A stretch of 64,000 nt of DNA. Origin: Plicaturopsis crispa FD-325 SS-3. Lineage: Eukaryota; Basidiomycota; Agaricomycetes; Amylocorticiales; Amylocorticiaceae. Each line of letters starts with the position of its first letter. Position 1 is the stretch's first letter. The translations under genes were made by a program, and so were the position numbers. The stretch lies in NCBI GenBank assembly GCA_000827205.1, contig KN832557.1, positions 690,493-754,492 of the forward strand. The letters run 5' to 3'. The notes beneath the pieces were generated by a model. It was not told where the DNA came from. It did not search any database and was given only the letters and a program-made list of their open reading frames with translations. Shown here in pieces: positions 40,250-51,075 of the stretch.

Positions 40250-41856
40250 ATGACCTCAGCACTCGACGACCTCTTTCCTGTCCCGCGCACCGTCCCATCG
40301 CTGCTCGCCCCGCACAACTGGCCCGGGGTGAATGCGGAATCGACCGCGGCGCTGCAGAAGACGCTGAAAGACAACCACGTCAAACACCACGTCTACTTCA
40401 ATGACAAAGGGTTCCACAATCACGCCGCGCATCACCTCCTCGCGATATGGGGGCTGGGTGCGAGCGGGCCGGTGATTGAGGCAGCGTACCAGACGCACGT
40501 CATATACCAGCGCCCCGCGTACAAGTCGCCCGAGCCCATCGGAGAGCACAATTTCACGGAGCATCTGGGCGAGGAAGAGTGAGCATCTACTAGAGCATCT
40601 ACTAGAGATCGATACAGCATTAGCGCTGACTTGGAAATCTTTGACAGTTATTACAACGCGTACCTCGAATTCTTCTCCGACGAATTGCGCAAGAAAGGCG
40701 CAGCGGCTGTGCTAGAGGAGCGCGTGTTCGCCGCAAAGGCTAACTTCGATGCAAAGGAGGAGAAGCAGCCCGAGATGGTGAACCGCCTCCTGGAAGGGTT
40801 GTTTCACCCCCTCATCCACGCGGGATATGGCGTCGAATTCGGCGTGCCCGGAGTCCTTGCGGAGGGATTGGCGCAAGCCGCGGTGCATCCCGCGGGCGCG
40901 ACTGTGCTCATCCCGCCGTCTTATTTCGAAGGCTTGGATACGGGCAGCGTCGCGACACTGGTGTCGCGCCTCCCCTTCCTCGCCATCAGCGGAACCTCGT
41001 CGCCGAAGCCTTCCAGCGGGCCCGGGACGCATGCTTTCACGATCTTGGCACGGATCCTGAAGGATCCCCAGTTCGGGCCGAAGAAGAACGATACTTTCAA
41101 AGGAGTGCTTGGGCGTAGCGGCGAGGCGGTACGGGAGTATGCAGCAGCATGGACTGTCAACGGAGACGACGCCGAAGACGTTGCACAGAAAATTGAGCAG
41201 CTGTCGTGGGTGGCTTCGATCGTATATGGGGTCGGGGGCCTGCAGAAGGATAGCACATTCAATGCCAACTTTTCTTCGTCAGTGTTTATCCTTCCATGGA
41301 GAGCCGCCGTTGAGCTGACCTCTTCACCGTTTTTAGGATGCATCTCGTCACGTCGTCGCTGTTCCTTCCGTCGTGGGCTGCATCCATTAGCGGGCCAGCC
41401 AAGTCAATTCTTCTCCGCAGCTACTTCGCGTTCATACTGACCTGGTGGATCTCTCTTGGCCGACCCTCCCTCGACTTCAAGAAATTCTACGAATCCGCGA
41501 GTCCCACCCCCGGCCCACCCGGCCCCCTACCTACTCCGTCAAAAGCGACGTTGCCCTCGCCTTCGTCGCCTGAGGCCCTGACACCGAACCCGTGGCTCCC
41601 TATCGTGCAGAACACGGTGGTGCACCCCAACGAGCACTACTGCAAGCTGCAGCGTGCGCTCGCCCATTACGCGAGGCTCTACGGCACCCGGGTGCCGGGC
41701 GGGGCAGACTTTGCTGCAACTGAATTGGAGGGTGCGGATAAAATTGACGGCACTCTCTTCGTGCGGGCTGCCGGCCTGACTGCGAACGTGCTGGGGTGGA
41801 TCAGAGAAGGCGAAGAGTTGGGCAAGTGGAACTTTGACGCACCGGCCCAGCCGTAA
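40250..41856 (+). CDS. Questin oxidase-like (AflY family) protein
   Basis: Three exons (40250-40578, 40648-41277, 41337-41856) encode 492 residues. The sequence fits the questin oxidase-like family, known from Aspergillus AflY and GedK, which act in Baeyer-Villiger-type ring opening of anthraquinones. Diagnostic stretches are HHVYFNDKGFHNHAAHHLLA, IWGLGASGPVIEAAYQTH and LLEGLFHPLIHAGYGVEFG. The conserved histidines of this family are present. No polyketide synthase or other cluster gene is nearby, and such genes are common as singletons in basidiomycetes, so the substrate is not predictable. Intron 1 contains a short direct repeat (AGCATCTACTAG twice). An alternative ATG at 40220 would add ten residues, but the MTSALDDLFP start is more plausible. 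Confidence 0.82.
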
Positions 41857-42564
41857 AGTAGCCTTGTTCGTGTAAAAAAAATCAATGACGGCTTGAATAG
41901 CAGAATGGCAGTTTCTCTGACCTGGTCTCGGAATTCGACAACAGCGAATATCTGGCATACCCATTAAACCTAGGGAAGCAGTGTAATCTGACCACGCTGT
42001 TCGCGAGTTCATTGCGCATGCCATGTCACATACGGACGCAGTCTGCTGCCTGAACTTGGAGGCGCGGTTGAATAACATGTACGGCGTGTGCCCTTGCACA
42101 ATGGGATTTCCCTGGAAATAAGAAATCAGTTAAGACGAGAATCCTCGGAAAATAGGGCGCCTTTCTCACTGGCGCCCGAGCTGATTCTCCCGTGCCGACG
42201 CCGTAACAACACAGAGAACAAATCAACAACCATTTGACACAGACTTGCCAGCATTCCTCTTCATCTCCGAGTCGCGAGCGACCAGCTTTTTTTCTATGCC
42301 TGTTTAGCCATTGCGTGCGACTTCCGCTCCTTGTATTATCCCTTTTTACAATCGGTGAGTGAGTCGGTAAATCTGAGGAAAAGGGCGCATAGCCGTTTGT
42401 GTTGCCGTATTTTGACGCCGTTACCCGCATGCGCATTTCGATCCGAACGACAATTATCCATCTCACGCGCAATAACGCCTCTTTCACGACGACCACGACG
42501 ACCGCGACGACGTCCATACCTCCCTGGATTCTGCGCTATCTAGCAGCCTGAACAGGGACCAGCC
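41857..42564. other. Intergenic spacer
   Basis: 708 bp between the questin-oxidase-like gene and the CHS7-like gene. No gene recognised; the promoter of the latter lies here, with a repeated CGACCACGACGACC-type stretch around 42488-42510. Confidence 0.45.
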
Positions 42565-43827
42565 ATGACTCGCTTCGGCGATTTTGACTTTCTCTGTACA
42601 AATGTACCCTCATACCCATGGTGCAATCTTTTTTACCGCCAGGTGTGTCTTCCCAGTCCCCCCCTTGTCAATGTGACACTAATAGCACAACAAGCTTGAA
42701 AATAAATCGAGCGGGACATTAACGGGCTTGTCAGCGACAGCAGCGAGCGCGCCCGTTGGCGTGAACCCGTCGTGCGGCATCCTCAAGGCCGGTCAGTCGG
42801 GCTCGCTAGGAAACATTGCGAACATCATCGTCTGCGCACTCAGCATGGTATTCGTCACTGGACTCATTGTGCTTGCAACCAGGCGCAAGGCCGCCGTCGG
42901 TGAGCCAGTCCACTTTCTTTTCAGTTTCCTTGGCGCTGACCCCGTCGCAATCAGGGCGCATTGAGCTACGGACCTTCCTGATCCTCTATCTGATCACCCT
43001 GCCACTGCAACTTTTGACGACAGGCGCTGTACTGGAGCAAGGATCGACCGCGCTAGTTGTGCTGACCGCAATTCACGCGGGCGTTCTCGCTGGGACGATG
43101 TGGGCGCTCGTCGCGAACGGCCTAGTCGCAACGCAGATTGTCGAGGACGGCACACTCAGCAGTATGATCGTGAGTTGCCCCCCCTTCATATGGAGCGGTC
43201 TTTGCTGACACGGACCAGCCATATTATTTTGTGACCCTGGTGTTTTTTGCAGCAACCACATATATCTCACTCGATGTTGGCTTGTCTATAACACACGTCT
43301 TTGGGCCCTCGTCTCCACCCCAAGCTCTTGGCAGTATCCCATTGTTTGTCTTGACCAGCATTTGGCCTGGCGCGTGAGTCTATTTTTGTGCTTGTCGGCC
43401 TATGGATGACTGACCGGTATCTTGTAGCGCCGCGCTGATCTACCTCGGGATCATGACGTATATCGTGCTAGCAGTGTTGAACGAAGTCCGCCCGATGTGG
43501 TACTATATCCTCAGCGCCATCCTCTTCATCCTCAGTCAGCTAGCATATTTCTTGCTGAGCAAGGTTATCTGCAAGGTGCGTCGTGTCAGTTTGCATATGA
43601 GGCTCAAGCTCATAAATTGGCAGGGCTCCAATTCGAAAGTGGATGGCAGCTTCATCGCGACGCTGCTGGAAAGCGCGGCGGTAGGCACTCTATACCTAGC
43701 ATGGCGAAGCATTACGGAGGGTGAGTCCAAGCGACGCTTGCAATTTGCGCGTTCTGGTGAAAATTACTTGTGCTGACGTTGGGCATTTTCAGAGTCGTGG
43801 GACGACGATATGTATTACCCGTCATAA
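42565..43827 (+). CDS. CHS7: Chitin synthase export chaperone (CHS7 family)
   Basis: Seven GT-AG exons (42565-42642, 42686-42899, 42955-43169, 43219-43373, 43428-43575, 43624-43720, 43793-43827) encode 313 residues. The start MTRFGDFDFLCTNVPSYPWC, then GVNPSCGILKAGQSGSLGN, and six to seven hydrophobic segments (IIVCALSMVFVTGLIVLAT, FLILYLITLPLQLL, VLTAIHAGVLAGTMWALVAN) match the Chs7 family, as do FVTLVFFAATTYISLD, VRPMWYYILSAILF and KVDGSFIATLLESAAV. The protein resides in the endoplasmic reticulum membrane and is needed for export of Chs3-type chitin synthases. The last exon gives the acidic end ESWDDDMYYPS. Length agrees with fungal homologues (about 300). No anomalies seen. Confidence 0.92.
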
Positions 43828-44698
43828 TCTCATCTTGTTTACCAGTTTCTATGCTGCATCTCACCACCATAGACCTGTCGCCGAGAAGCATCTATGTGGA
43901 TCCCTGCCTTGCCTTGCCGCCTTCAGTCATGCCGGCCCCGCCCATCCTCTGCCCTTTCAAGCTGTTTTGTGTTTTCATTTCTCCCTCCCGCTCTCCCTCC
44001 CGCTTTCTCTCTACCACCTTCTCACAGCTTCCTCGTCTTCTTTCATCGTCACTTCTAAACACGCGACACGCTCGCCCCGGCCTATTCTGCGCGCATGCAA
44101 TAAGAGCCGCCCCCGACGCAGCAAGCCCGGAGAGGGGATGGTGGTGCGTAATGGATGGACGGATAGAGGCTTGCAGTATCTTGGGTTCTGTGGACTGGAG
44201 GCCTGCGGGATTGGCGGATCGGTCGATTTGTTGTGTATCATGTTTGAGCTTTTTCTTATACCTTTGCACTCATACATACCATCATCTTTTGAACGGAGGG
44301 TCGGGTCTTTGTTCTGTGGAATCGGTGAGGCCGAGTACTCAGGTAAGTAGCAGGCAAGCGCTGGGTCAAATTGGAAGTTGCAGCTAGTAGACCTAGGTGA
44401 GAGAAGAAAAAGGCGGTTGGGGGATGGCATCTACGATTCGATCACAGAGGAAGGATAGAAAAAGAGGTCGTCGCGAATTTTCGTAAGGGATACAGGGTAG
44501 TCCACCACTGCGGTAGCAACTGAAGGTGGATGTGGAAGGAGGGTGACGCTGAGATTCAGCCAGCCAAGGAGAAAGCGAAAAAAAAGACCCAAAATGAACG
44601 AAGGAACGAAAAACTGGGCTAGCAGTTGACATCCAGCGGAAAAGCCTCCACCAGGAAAAGGTCCAAGAAATAAAGGAACCCACCGACAGGCCACCCCT
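43828..44698. other. Intergenic spacer between convergent genes
   Basis: 870 bp with pyrimidine-rich runs near 43980-44040; no gene recognised. Long open frames here are of low complexity. Confidence 0.45.
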
Positions 44699-46162
44699 TC
44701 ACAAAACGCGCTGGGTGATCTTCTGCGTCACCTCCACCTGCTGCGTGACGTCCACGCAGATCCAGGTCTCCTCCTGACCCGCCTTGTCCTTGCACGCAGG
44801 CAGCTTCGGTTTCGGCAGAGTCACGCTCCCAAATTTGCGTGCGAACCCAGCAAACCCTTGCGAGATGGAGGTCCGTCTGCAATGCGTGTGCGACGGTGCA
44901 GTGTTCGCGCGTGCAAGCACGGGAGTAGATATGCGGGGCCGGCTGCGGGGTTCGGTGTTGCTGCGGCGCGGGGGCAGGGGTGCTCGCCGAGGTTCAACGA
45001 CGTGGTTGTATGAATCGCGCGCTAGGACCTCTGAGGGCTCTGCGGGCTGATTCTGGCGGCCCTTCTTGAGGCGGCGACTTCTGGGTGTCTTGCGTGCACC
45101 ACAATGCCCAGGGTTCTCCATAGTCGACCATGTCGTACTATCAGAATCATCATCCGCTATAACAGGAGCAGCGGGCGGTGAAATGGGGTCGCGCAGCGAG
45201 GAGTCTAGCTCTACTTCGACGTAGTCTGATGTCGAAGTAGTAGTGGTTGAGAAACGCGAAACCTGTCGATATTAAGGCTAAGAGATAGATGAAAAGATAG
45301 ATGAAAAGACTCACTAGATGAAGTGCAGCACGAACGGGTTTCTTTCGCTGAGGAGGTTCCCAGTAGCCCTCGTCAGTCACATCATCGGACCTAACATGTG
45401 CACGCCTGTCATATAGTTCCTTGTTGCGTACCGCGGCGCCTAACGCTCCAGCCTCAAACGCCGTGCGGGGGTCAAAGTCGATGTCCCCGTCTAGAATTCT
45501 CAAGCAGGAGAGCTGTCTCCAGTCTCTCTGCCCATTCTCAGACCAATTTGCGAGGGACCGCGAAATGCCCGAACTACGCACATAGACGTCGACGCCGAAG
45601 CCATTCGTTGTCGAGGCCTTGTGCCGTGGCATGCGCATTGTGGGCGTCTTGGGCGTGGGCGTCGGTGCAGTGCGTAGGTACGAGCATCCGCCAAAGTAAC
45701 TGTCCATGTCTCCAAACGTGTCGCGTACGCCCATCGTCACGCCGGGCACCATGAGCCTGTCGATGGTTAGGACCTGCGAGCGATTGTCGTACGCATCTGT
45801 TGGAGAGTCCAGAGTGTTCGTAGAGGTGGATGGAGTGCGTTCGAGGAGTTTGGCCCCCGAGAATGTCACCATTCCTTTTTCATCGTCCCATACAGCCGCA
45901 AATGTAAGCGCAGACTTTGGGGGTACGACTTGCGACCAGCGTTGTTCGTCGATAGTGGTAGGTGTAGTGGTACGACTACTAGGCTCGATGGGCGAGAACA
46001 GGCGCTACCGTTGGGTGCACATGAGTTTTAGATTGTTGAAGGACAAAGACAAAGAAATAAAGGACGCACGTCACTGGTTCCCTTTGAATCAACGCTCGGT
46101 GACGGAAACCGAGGAGACCTGGGAAACTTGAAAGGATTGTCTGACATCTTAGACCGAGGCAT
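44699..46162 (-). CDS. Uncharacterised basidiomycete protein, 448 aa
   Basis: Three in-phase exons (46070-46162, 45315-46004, 44699-45262) give 448 residues starting MPRSKMSDNPFKFPRSPRF. I do not recognise the family. The protein is polar, Ser/Thr/Pro/Arg-rich and probably largely disordered. The most ordered-looking part is SALTFAAVWDDEKGMVTFSG near the N-terminus. The C-terminus, with LPACKDKAGQEETWICVDV, may form a short folded segment. Basic runs (KTPRSRRLKKGR) could be nuclear-localisation-like. Intron 2 carries a GATAGATGAAAA-type tandem microsatellite. Long coding frames, clean splice sites and phase consistency argue that it is a real gene. Confidence 0.65.
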
Positions 46163-46987
46163 GGATGTAGGAGGTCGACGGGCTTGAGGTATCGCAGTTA
46201 CAAAGGAATAAGCGCGCGGCCGTGTCTGTTCAAAGACGGCAGATTAGCACTCGATGTACGCGATACCGGAGAGGATAGCGCACGGAGTGTACAAGTTTTA
46301 AGGCGATGGTAGGAGAGACAGACGTCGTATGTCCTGCACACGGCGTAGTCTTGTATGTGTATCCTTGCAAGACGAAGAAAGGTGAAAAGGGGCGATCGAG
46401 AGAGCTTCGTGATCTGACTCGTCCTCGTGCACAGACTCAGAATGCCTGACGTCTGTCTAATCCGACGAGGCGATTGATACGAAGACGGAGAATAGCGGTA
46501 GCTATGTAACCCTCGTTCTTGTGGGAGTTACTGGCACCGTCTGGCACCCTCCACGCCAATTGGACCGTTGTGGCGTGAACATTGATGGAACACGACTGCA
46601 TTTTGGTACTATACCCTCACGTGATCGGGACGACGCGACGGAGAGTTCAAAACGAGGCGGGGGCATGGCTGGGAACAACCCAAGCGAGATAGCCGTTCCT
46701 TTGTGTGTTATGAATACATTGCGCCAATTTCTTCCAAGGGGCCGGTGGGCACGCTAAGCAAGGCAGGCTTATTTGGTTCTAGCACGGAGCACTCGGTTTC
46801 ATATCGTCCTGTTTGTGTGGTACAGCGATCGGGACTCACCATGGTAGCGTTCGTTCATTGCGGCTGCAGAAGATATAGCCTGAGAACGCCGTTGAAGTGA
46901 GATACCGCTTGCCCTGGCTAAATGGCAGCGTGTCGACAGTAAAGTGACGTCGGTTTCTGATATTCGAGAGGCGTCACGACGGATATC
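46163..46987. other. Intergenic spacer
   Basis: Promoter of the 448-residue protein gene at the left. No gene recognised; the sequence leads into the tandem repeat at 46988. Confidence 0.45.
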
Positions 46988-47605
46988 GTTGCAATGGTAA
47001 GAGCAGGGCACTGTTATGTGTCAAGACTTCCCAGTTGCAAATGCTTGAAATGGGCACCAAGGTCATCCTAGCTAACCAGGACCGTATTCGACGCGTCGAA
47101 TCTGCGTGCACCGGCAGATTTGTTGATTCATCATGGGGAGGACAGCCGTGGATTGAGAAAGAGAAATCTTGTGCATCTCAGGACGTTGCAATGGTAAGAA
47201 CAGGGCATAGGACTAAGGAACTCACTGTTATTTGTCAAGACTTCCCATTTGCAAATGCCTGAAATGGGCACCAGGGTCATCCTAGCTAACCAGGACATTC
47301 GACGCGTCGAGTCTGCGTGCACCGGTAGATTTGTTGATTCATTATGGGGAAGACAGCCGTGGATCGGGGAAGAGAAATCTTGTGCGTCTCAGGACGTTGC
47401 AATGGTAAGAACAGGGCATAGGAACTCACTGTTATTTGTCAAGACCTCCCAGTTGCAAATGCTTGAAATGGGCACCAAGGTCATCCTAGCTAACCAGGAC
47501 CGCAATGTTTGACGCGTCGCATCTGCGTGCACCGGCAGATTTGTTGATTCATCATGGGGAAGACAGCTGTGGATTGGGAAAGAGGAATCTTGTGCGTCTC
47601 AGGAC
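46988..47605. repeat. Tandem repeat, three units of about 200-210 bp
   Basis: Units begin with GTTGCAATGGTAAG at about 46988, 47185 and 47396; the last ends near 47605. Each contains GTCAAGACTTCCC or GTCAAGACCTCCC, then AAATGGGCACCA, CATCCTAGCTAACCAGGAC, a CGACGCGTCG palindrome (less perfect in one unit), and ATTTGTTGATTCAT. Units are about 90% or more identical, so the array is young. The spacing differs (197 and 211) because of small indels. No coding capacity is conserved across units. Confidence 0.85.
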
Positions 47606-47859
47606 TTTTCCAGCACATATTTATACGCCTTCCGCAGCCAGGGCACGAGTTAGCGCGAGGCACTGGGCCTTGGCTTTAGAGTCCAGTCGCAGCGTTTTCG
47701 AAACAATTGGGAGACCGAAGACAGCTAAGGACAACAGCATGGCCGCCGAGGTTTCCAAAGAAAGGAGAAGTGCCGTAAATGGACATACCTGGTTCGCAGT
47801 TTGGGCTACCGCTCAGTTCATATGCGTGAACGAGGTGTGGTGACATTTGGAGATTGATC

Positions 47860-49596
47860 CTACAAGAGCAAATGTTCGCCATTGACCAGCATTATCACCG
47901 ACAGACCCTCATCCGACAACTGCTTCAGTCGAAGCAACGTAGTTGCCGATGGTCTGTAGTCAATAAGCACTTTGACCCAGTCGACGGACGCAATGCTACC
48001 TCCCTCGCGCAGGCGTGTGGCACGACACCTCCACCGCGAGTGGAGCATATCTACAAGTCGGTCCTCCCAGTGCGAGTCAGACCCAACTCTCTGCGGCATG
48101 CGATGGGAGAGAGTCAGCGTTTGCAAATTGGGAAGCATTGGGAGGCTTCCCTCGCGGCCCAATGCAGCGCCCTCGGTTGGAACTGGCATTTCCGGGGGAT
48201 CTTCCATATGGCTGACGATATGCGACTTCTTCGAGGCGGCAGTAAGATATGTATCCTGGCCGCGAGTCATCCTCATAAGGATGTCGTCGTCCTGAGGACT
48301 CCCGGTGGTAAGATCGGTGAGATCCAATTCTTTCAAGGTTGGCATATGCTGCAGGAGTGCTGGAACGTCCTCGGGAGGCCACTCGAAGGGTGGCCTTCCT
48401 GACGGTATCGACCATGTCGTCGGTACGAGAGAGAGCTTGTCAAGGCGACACTGCGAGCGCGCTAAAAAGTCGAGAATCGATTGTGCAAGCGACGAATCTT
48501 TGATAGCGACTCTATTGACGATCGTGAGGCTTGCGAGGCTGGGCAAAGTGCAATACGGAAATATGTTGAAGCCTTCGCCCTGCAGCACGTCAAGCACTTG
48601 CAGTGACAAGTTCTGTACAGGCGTGACATCGTAGAGCGGGTCGTCGAGATTAGGCGGAACAGATAATGCACCGTAAAGGACAAATCGACGAAGGTCGGGA
48701 CAATGCTCCAATATGAATCGGAAACTGGAGATATTGCACTTGCAGAGTCGAATGTGCGTGAGTTGATGCCACGAGAGGCCCAATCCTACACTAGGGACGA
48801 AGCGATAGGGAGCCACGATTGAAAAGCGCTGCAGGCGTGGAAAAAATGGAAGAAGCTTGGCGAGCGTAGACACAGATTCGTCGCTGGGGTATGCGCTCGC
48901 AATGAAGACTTCCACGGTCGTCAAAACAGGAAGGCTGCCGCAAAATATGTCGAAAGGCGCATATATCTCATCAGGTATCCTGAGATTGAGGAGGGATATG
49001 CGCGAGAGATCGCTGGCGAAGACGTCCAAAACAATACGCAAGCGCGACTCCCACTCGACGTGATCGTGACGTTTGCGGTCCGTGTAGAAGCCGAGCTGCA
49101 GCGCGCACTGTCCTGACCGGGACAGCCAGGTGGCAGCAAGCGACGTGCACGAATCCGTCTGCAGGCATACATGGATCGAGGACCACATGCGGGGCGTCAG
49201 AAGAGACACCTGTCGCCAGTGATGACAGACCGCGCCCAACAGAACAGGCACCTCCATCGAAGAAGGGGTGAAGGCTCGTGAAGTGACTTCGTCAAAAATC
49301 TCAGTCAAGATTTCTGGAGGGCAGCGCCGAATGGGAGCTACGAGGGCCTTGTGCTCGGCCAAAGACCGATCTAGCCATTCTCGTCGCTCTGGCAAGTCCG
49401 TCAACGCAGCTTCGTCGAGACGGGTGGTCTCCGCAGTTAGCCGCGCGGTTGATTGGAGGATGTGATGAAGCTCCGAAGAGGACAAGGCGGTATTGTTCCT
49501 GAGGTATTCGCGAACAGGAAAGATTGATGTGGGAGCGTGGAAATCGTCACATATGTCGTTTTGCGACCCGTGGAGGCATGCGGAAGAGAACGGCAT
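47860..49596 (-). CDS. F-box-like protein, 578 aa
   Basis: A single-exon gene of 578 residues. After a variable N-terminus there is an EYLRNNTALSSSELHHIL block and a short helical stretch, then the F-box at about residues 88-140 (APIRRCPPEILTEIFDEV, VLLGAVCHHWRQVSLLTP, RMWSSIHV). The remaining ~430 residues form irregular leucine-rich repeats (LPVLTTVEVFIAS, FSIVAPYRF, HIRLCKCNIS, LPSLASLTIVNRV, LKELDLTDLTTG, LPNLQTLTLSHR). It ends with a conserved LSVIMLVNGEHLLL-type tail. The gene at 57327-59084 is a full-length paralogue with the same domain order. Such proteins are presumed SCF ubiquitin-ligase adaptors; substrates are unknown. The ATG at 49596 is the first in frame. Confidence 0.88.
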   Translation of the reverse strand: MPFSSACLHGSQNDICDDFHAPTSIFPVREYLRNNTALSSSELHHILQSTARLTAETTRLDEAALTDLPERREWLDRSLAEHKALVAPIRRCPPEILTEIFDEVTSRAFTPSSMEVPVLLGAVCHHWRQVSLLTPRMWSSIHVCLQTDSCTSLAATWLSRSGQCALQLGFYTDRKRHDHVEWESRLRIVLDVFASDLSRISLLNLRIPDEIYAPFDIFCGSLPVLTTVEVFIASAYPSDESVSTLAKLLPFFPRLQRFSIVAPYRFVPSVGLGLSWHQLTHIRLCKCNISSFRFILEHCPDLRRFVLYGALSVPPNLDDPLYDVTPVQNLSLQVLDVLQGEGFNIFPYCTLPSLASLTIVNRVAIKDSSLAQSILDFLARSQCRLDKLSLVPTTWSIPSGRPPFEWPPEDVPALLQHMPTLKELDLTDLTTGSPQDDDILMRMTRGQDTYLTAASKKSHIVSHMEDPPEMPVPTEGAALGREGSLPMLPNLQTLTLSHRMPQRVGSDSHWEDRLVDMLHSRWRCRATRLREGGSIASVDWVKVLIDYRPSATTLLRLKQLSDEGLSVIMLVNGEHLLL

Positions 49597-50690
49597 CCGT
49601 CTGGAGCTAAAGTTGATGTCAAGATAGTTGGTTGAGATTCCAAATCGACATTTCGTGCCAGCGTTATACGAACCTTTGGTATGAGGCTTGAATTCCTGGC
49701 GACCTTGGATAAAATCGAAGCTGGAATGGTCAACAAAATTGGACTACACGCTTAGAGTAATATAATATACGTCAGTGAGCAAGAAGTTGCGGAGAACAAA
49801 TGAAGTAGATACCTCTTCCTGAAAACTACTTGTGCTGGTGGGGTACTGTAACGTATTTTAACTGCGCTGCGACGCTGACAGACTCATACTGTGAATCGAT
49901 TGGAGTAGAGAAGGATAGATTCAGCGTACCTCTCAGTGAGTCAGCTACAGAGGATGTCAACTGAGTAGAGATTGGCTAGGGCTTCTTGACGCGAATGTGC
50001 GCACCTACGATGGCTTTCCTAGCGCAAGTATCACTACTTAGTTGATCAAGTCTTGAGCATCCGCAGCTATTCCGTGCGCATAGACGTAGACGACAGACGG
50101 AGTGCAGATGAGCTATGTGCCGAATTTGTCGATAAAAACACGGTTTACTTGCGCGACAGACGGAGACTCGGAGTGGAGCGGATAGATGCTGTACGTTATT
50201 GGCGCGCAGCCTGCAGGCAGCATCGTGTCACTGGCGACCGTACGTAGACCAAGGTAGATATTCATGAACGCCGGACGCCGTGCTGAGCCAAAGCTTCACG
50301 TTGTAAATCGACATGGAAGTAGAAAGTAAAGGATCGGCAGCCGGGAGGAAGGAGAACAGGGGGTCGACGACCAAATATGGAAGCGTCGCGGACGCGCCAC
50401 ACTGAGTCCCGCCACGACCCGCATCCCACAATCTATTACCTCTGCCTGGTGCTCTTACAGACATCAATTTTCACGACAATATCGCTCTCGGGTACTCTCA
50501 TATATCTGTGCACGCACGCTGTAATTTTTACTTCCCCCTCCCCCCCCTCTTACCCGGCGGAGAGGACATCTTGATCGATATCTCGCAGAGTCGCTAGCCA
50601 AGCATGCGCAGACTCCTGATGTTATTCGTTGGGTTTATACAGAGTGCATCTTTAATAAATATCCACCACGGTTGAGTCAAAAGCAATGTT
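49597..50690. other. Intergenic, no gene recognised
   Basis: The F-box promoter is at the left end. I found no gene, relic or repeat that I could defend in the remaining ~1 kb. Confidence 0.4.
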
Positions 50691-50839
50691 TTATACCGCA
50701 GCGCCGAGTCTGCGTCTGCCGTCTACGCGAGGAGGTCGGGTGTCGATAATCGACGACGCGGACCCGATGCTCATCGGCACCCATGTGGGCCGTGCATGCA
50801 GGCTCGAGCTTCTCCAGGAGCTGCTCTCGAGCCTTGAGA

Positions 50840-51075
50840 GGAAGGGGTTAGGTAAGTAGGACCCAGGCATCAGTGAAAGCGACGCGTCGTTGATCATCTG
50901 ATTCCGGATCCGTCGAGGGGGCCAGAAAAGGCTGTAGATTACACGTACATGCCTCGATAAAATCAGGAGATCTGGCACCGTTGACCCTGGGGCGCATCTG
51001 AAGATCCTGGATATATTGTCCCGAGTTCCCCGTCTCCCCGGCTCCGAGGACAAGAATGTCTTGCAAAGTCGACAT
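50840..51075 (-). pseudogene. Possible relic of an NAD(P)-binding (NmrA-like) gene
   Basis: The minus strand starts MSTLQDILVLGAGETGNS, a convincing N-terminal Rossmann motif (hydrophobic strand then GAGExG) of the NmrA/isoflavone-reductase type. Downstream the expected protein cannot be followed for more than a few dozen residues in any frame, and no further exons appear. Most likely a decayed copy; an uncharacterised gene with unusual exons cannot be excluded. Confidence 0.4.

Noticed and set aside
40250-46162. A secondary-metabolite gene cluster around the questin-oxidase-like gene
   Set aside because: No polyketide synthase, NRPS, terpene synthase, P450 or pathway regulator lies nearby; the neighbours are CHS7 and an unknown protein.
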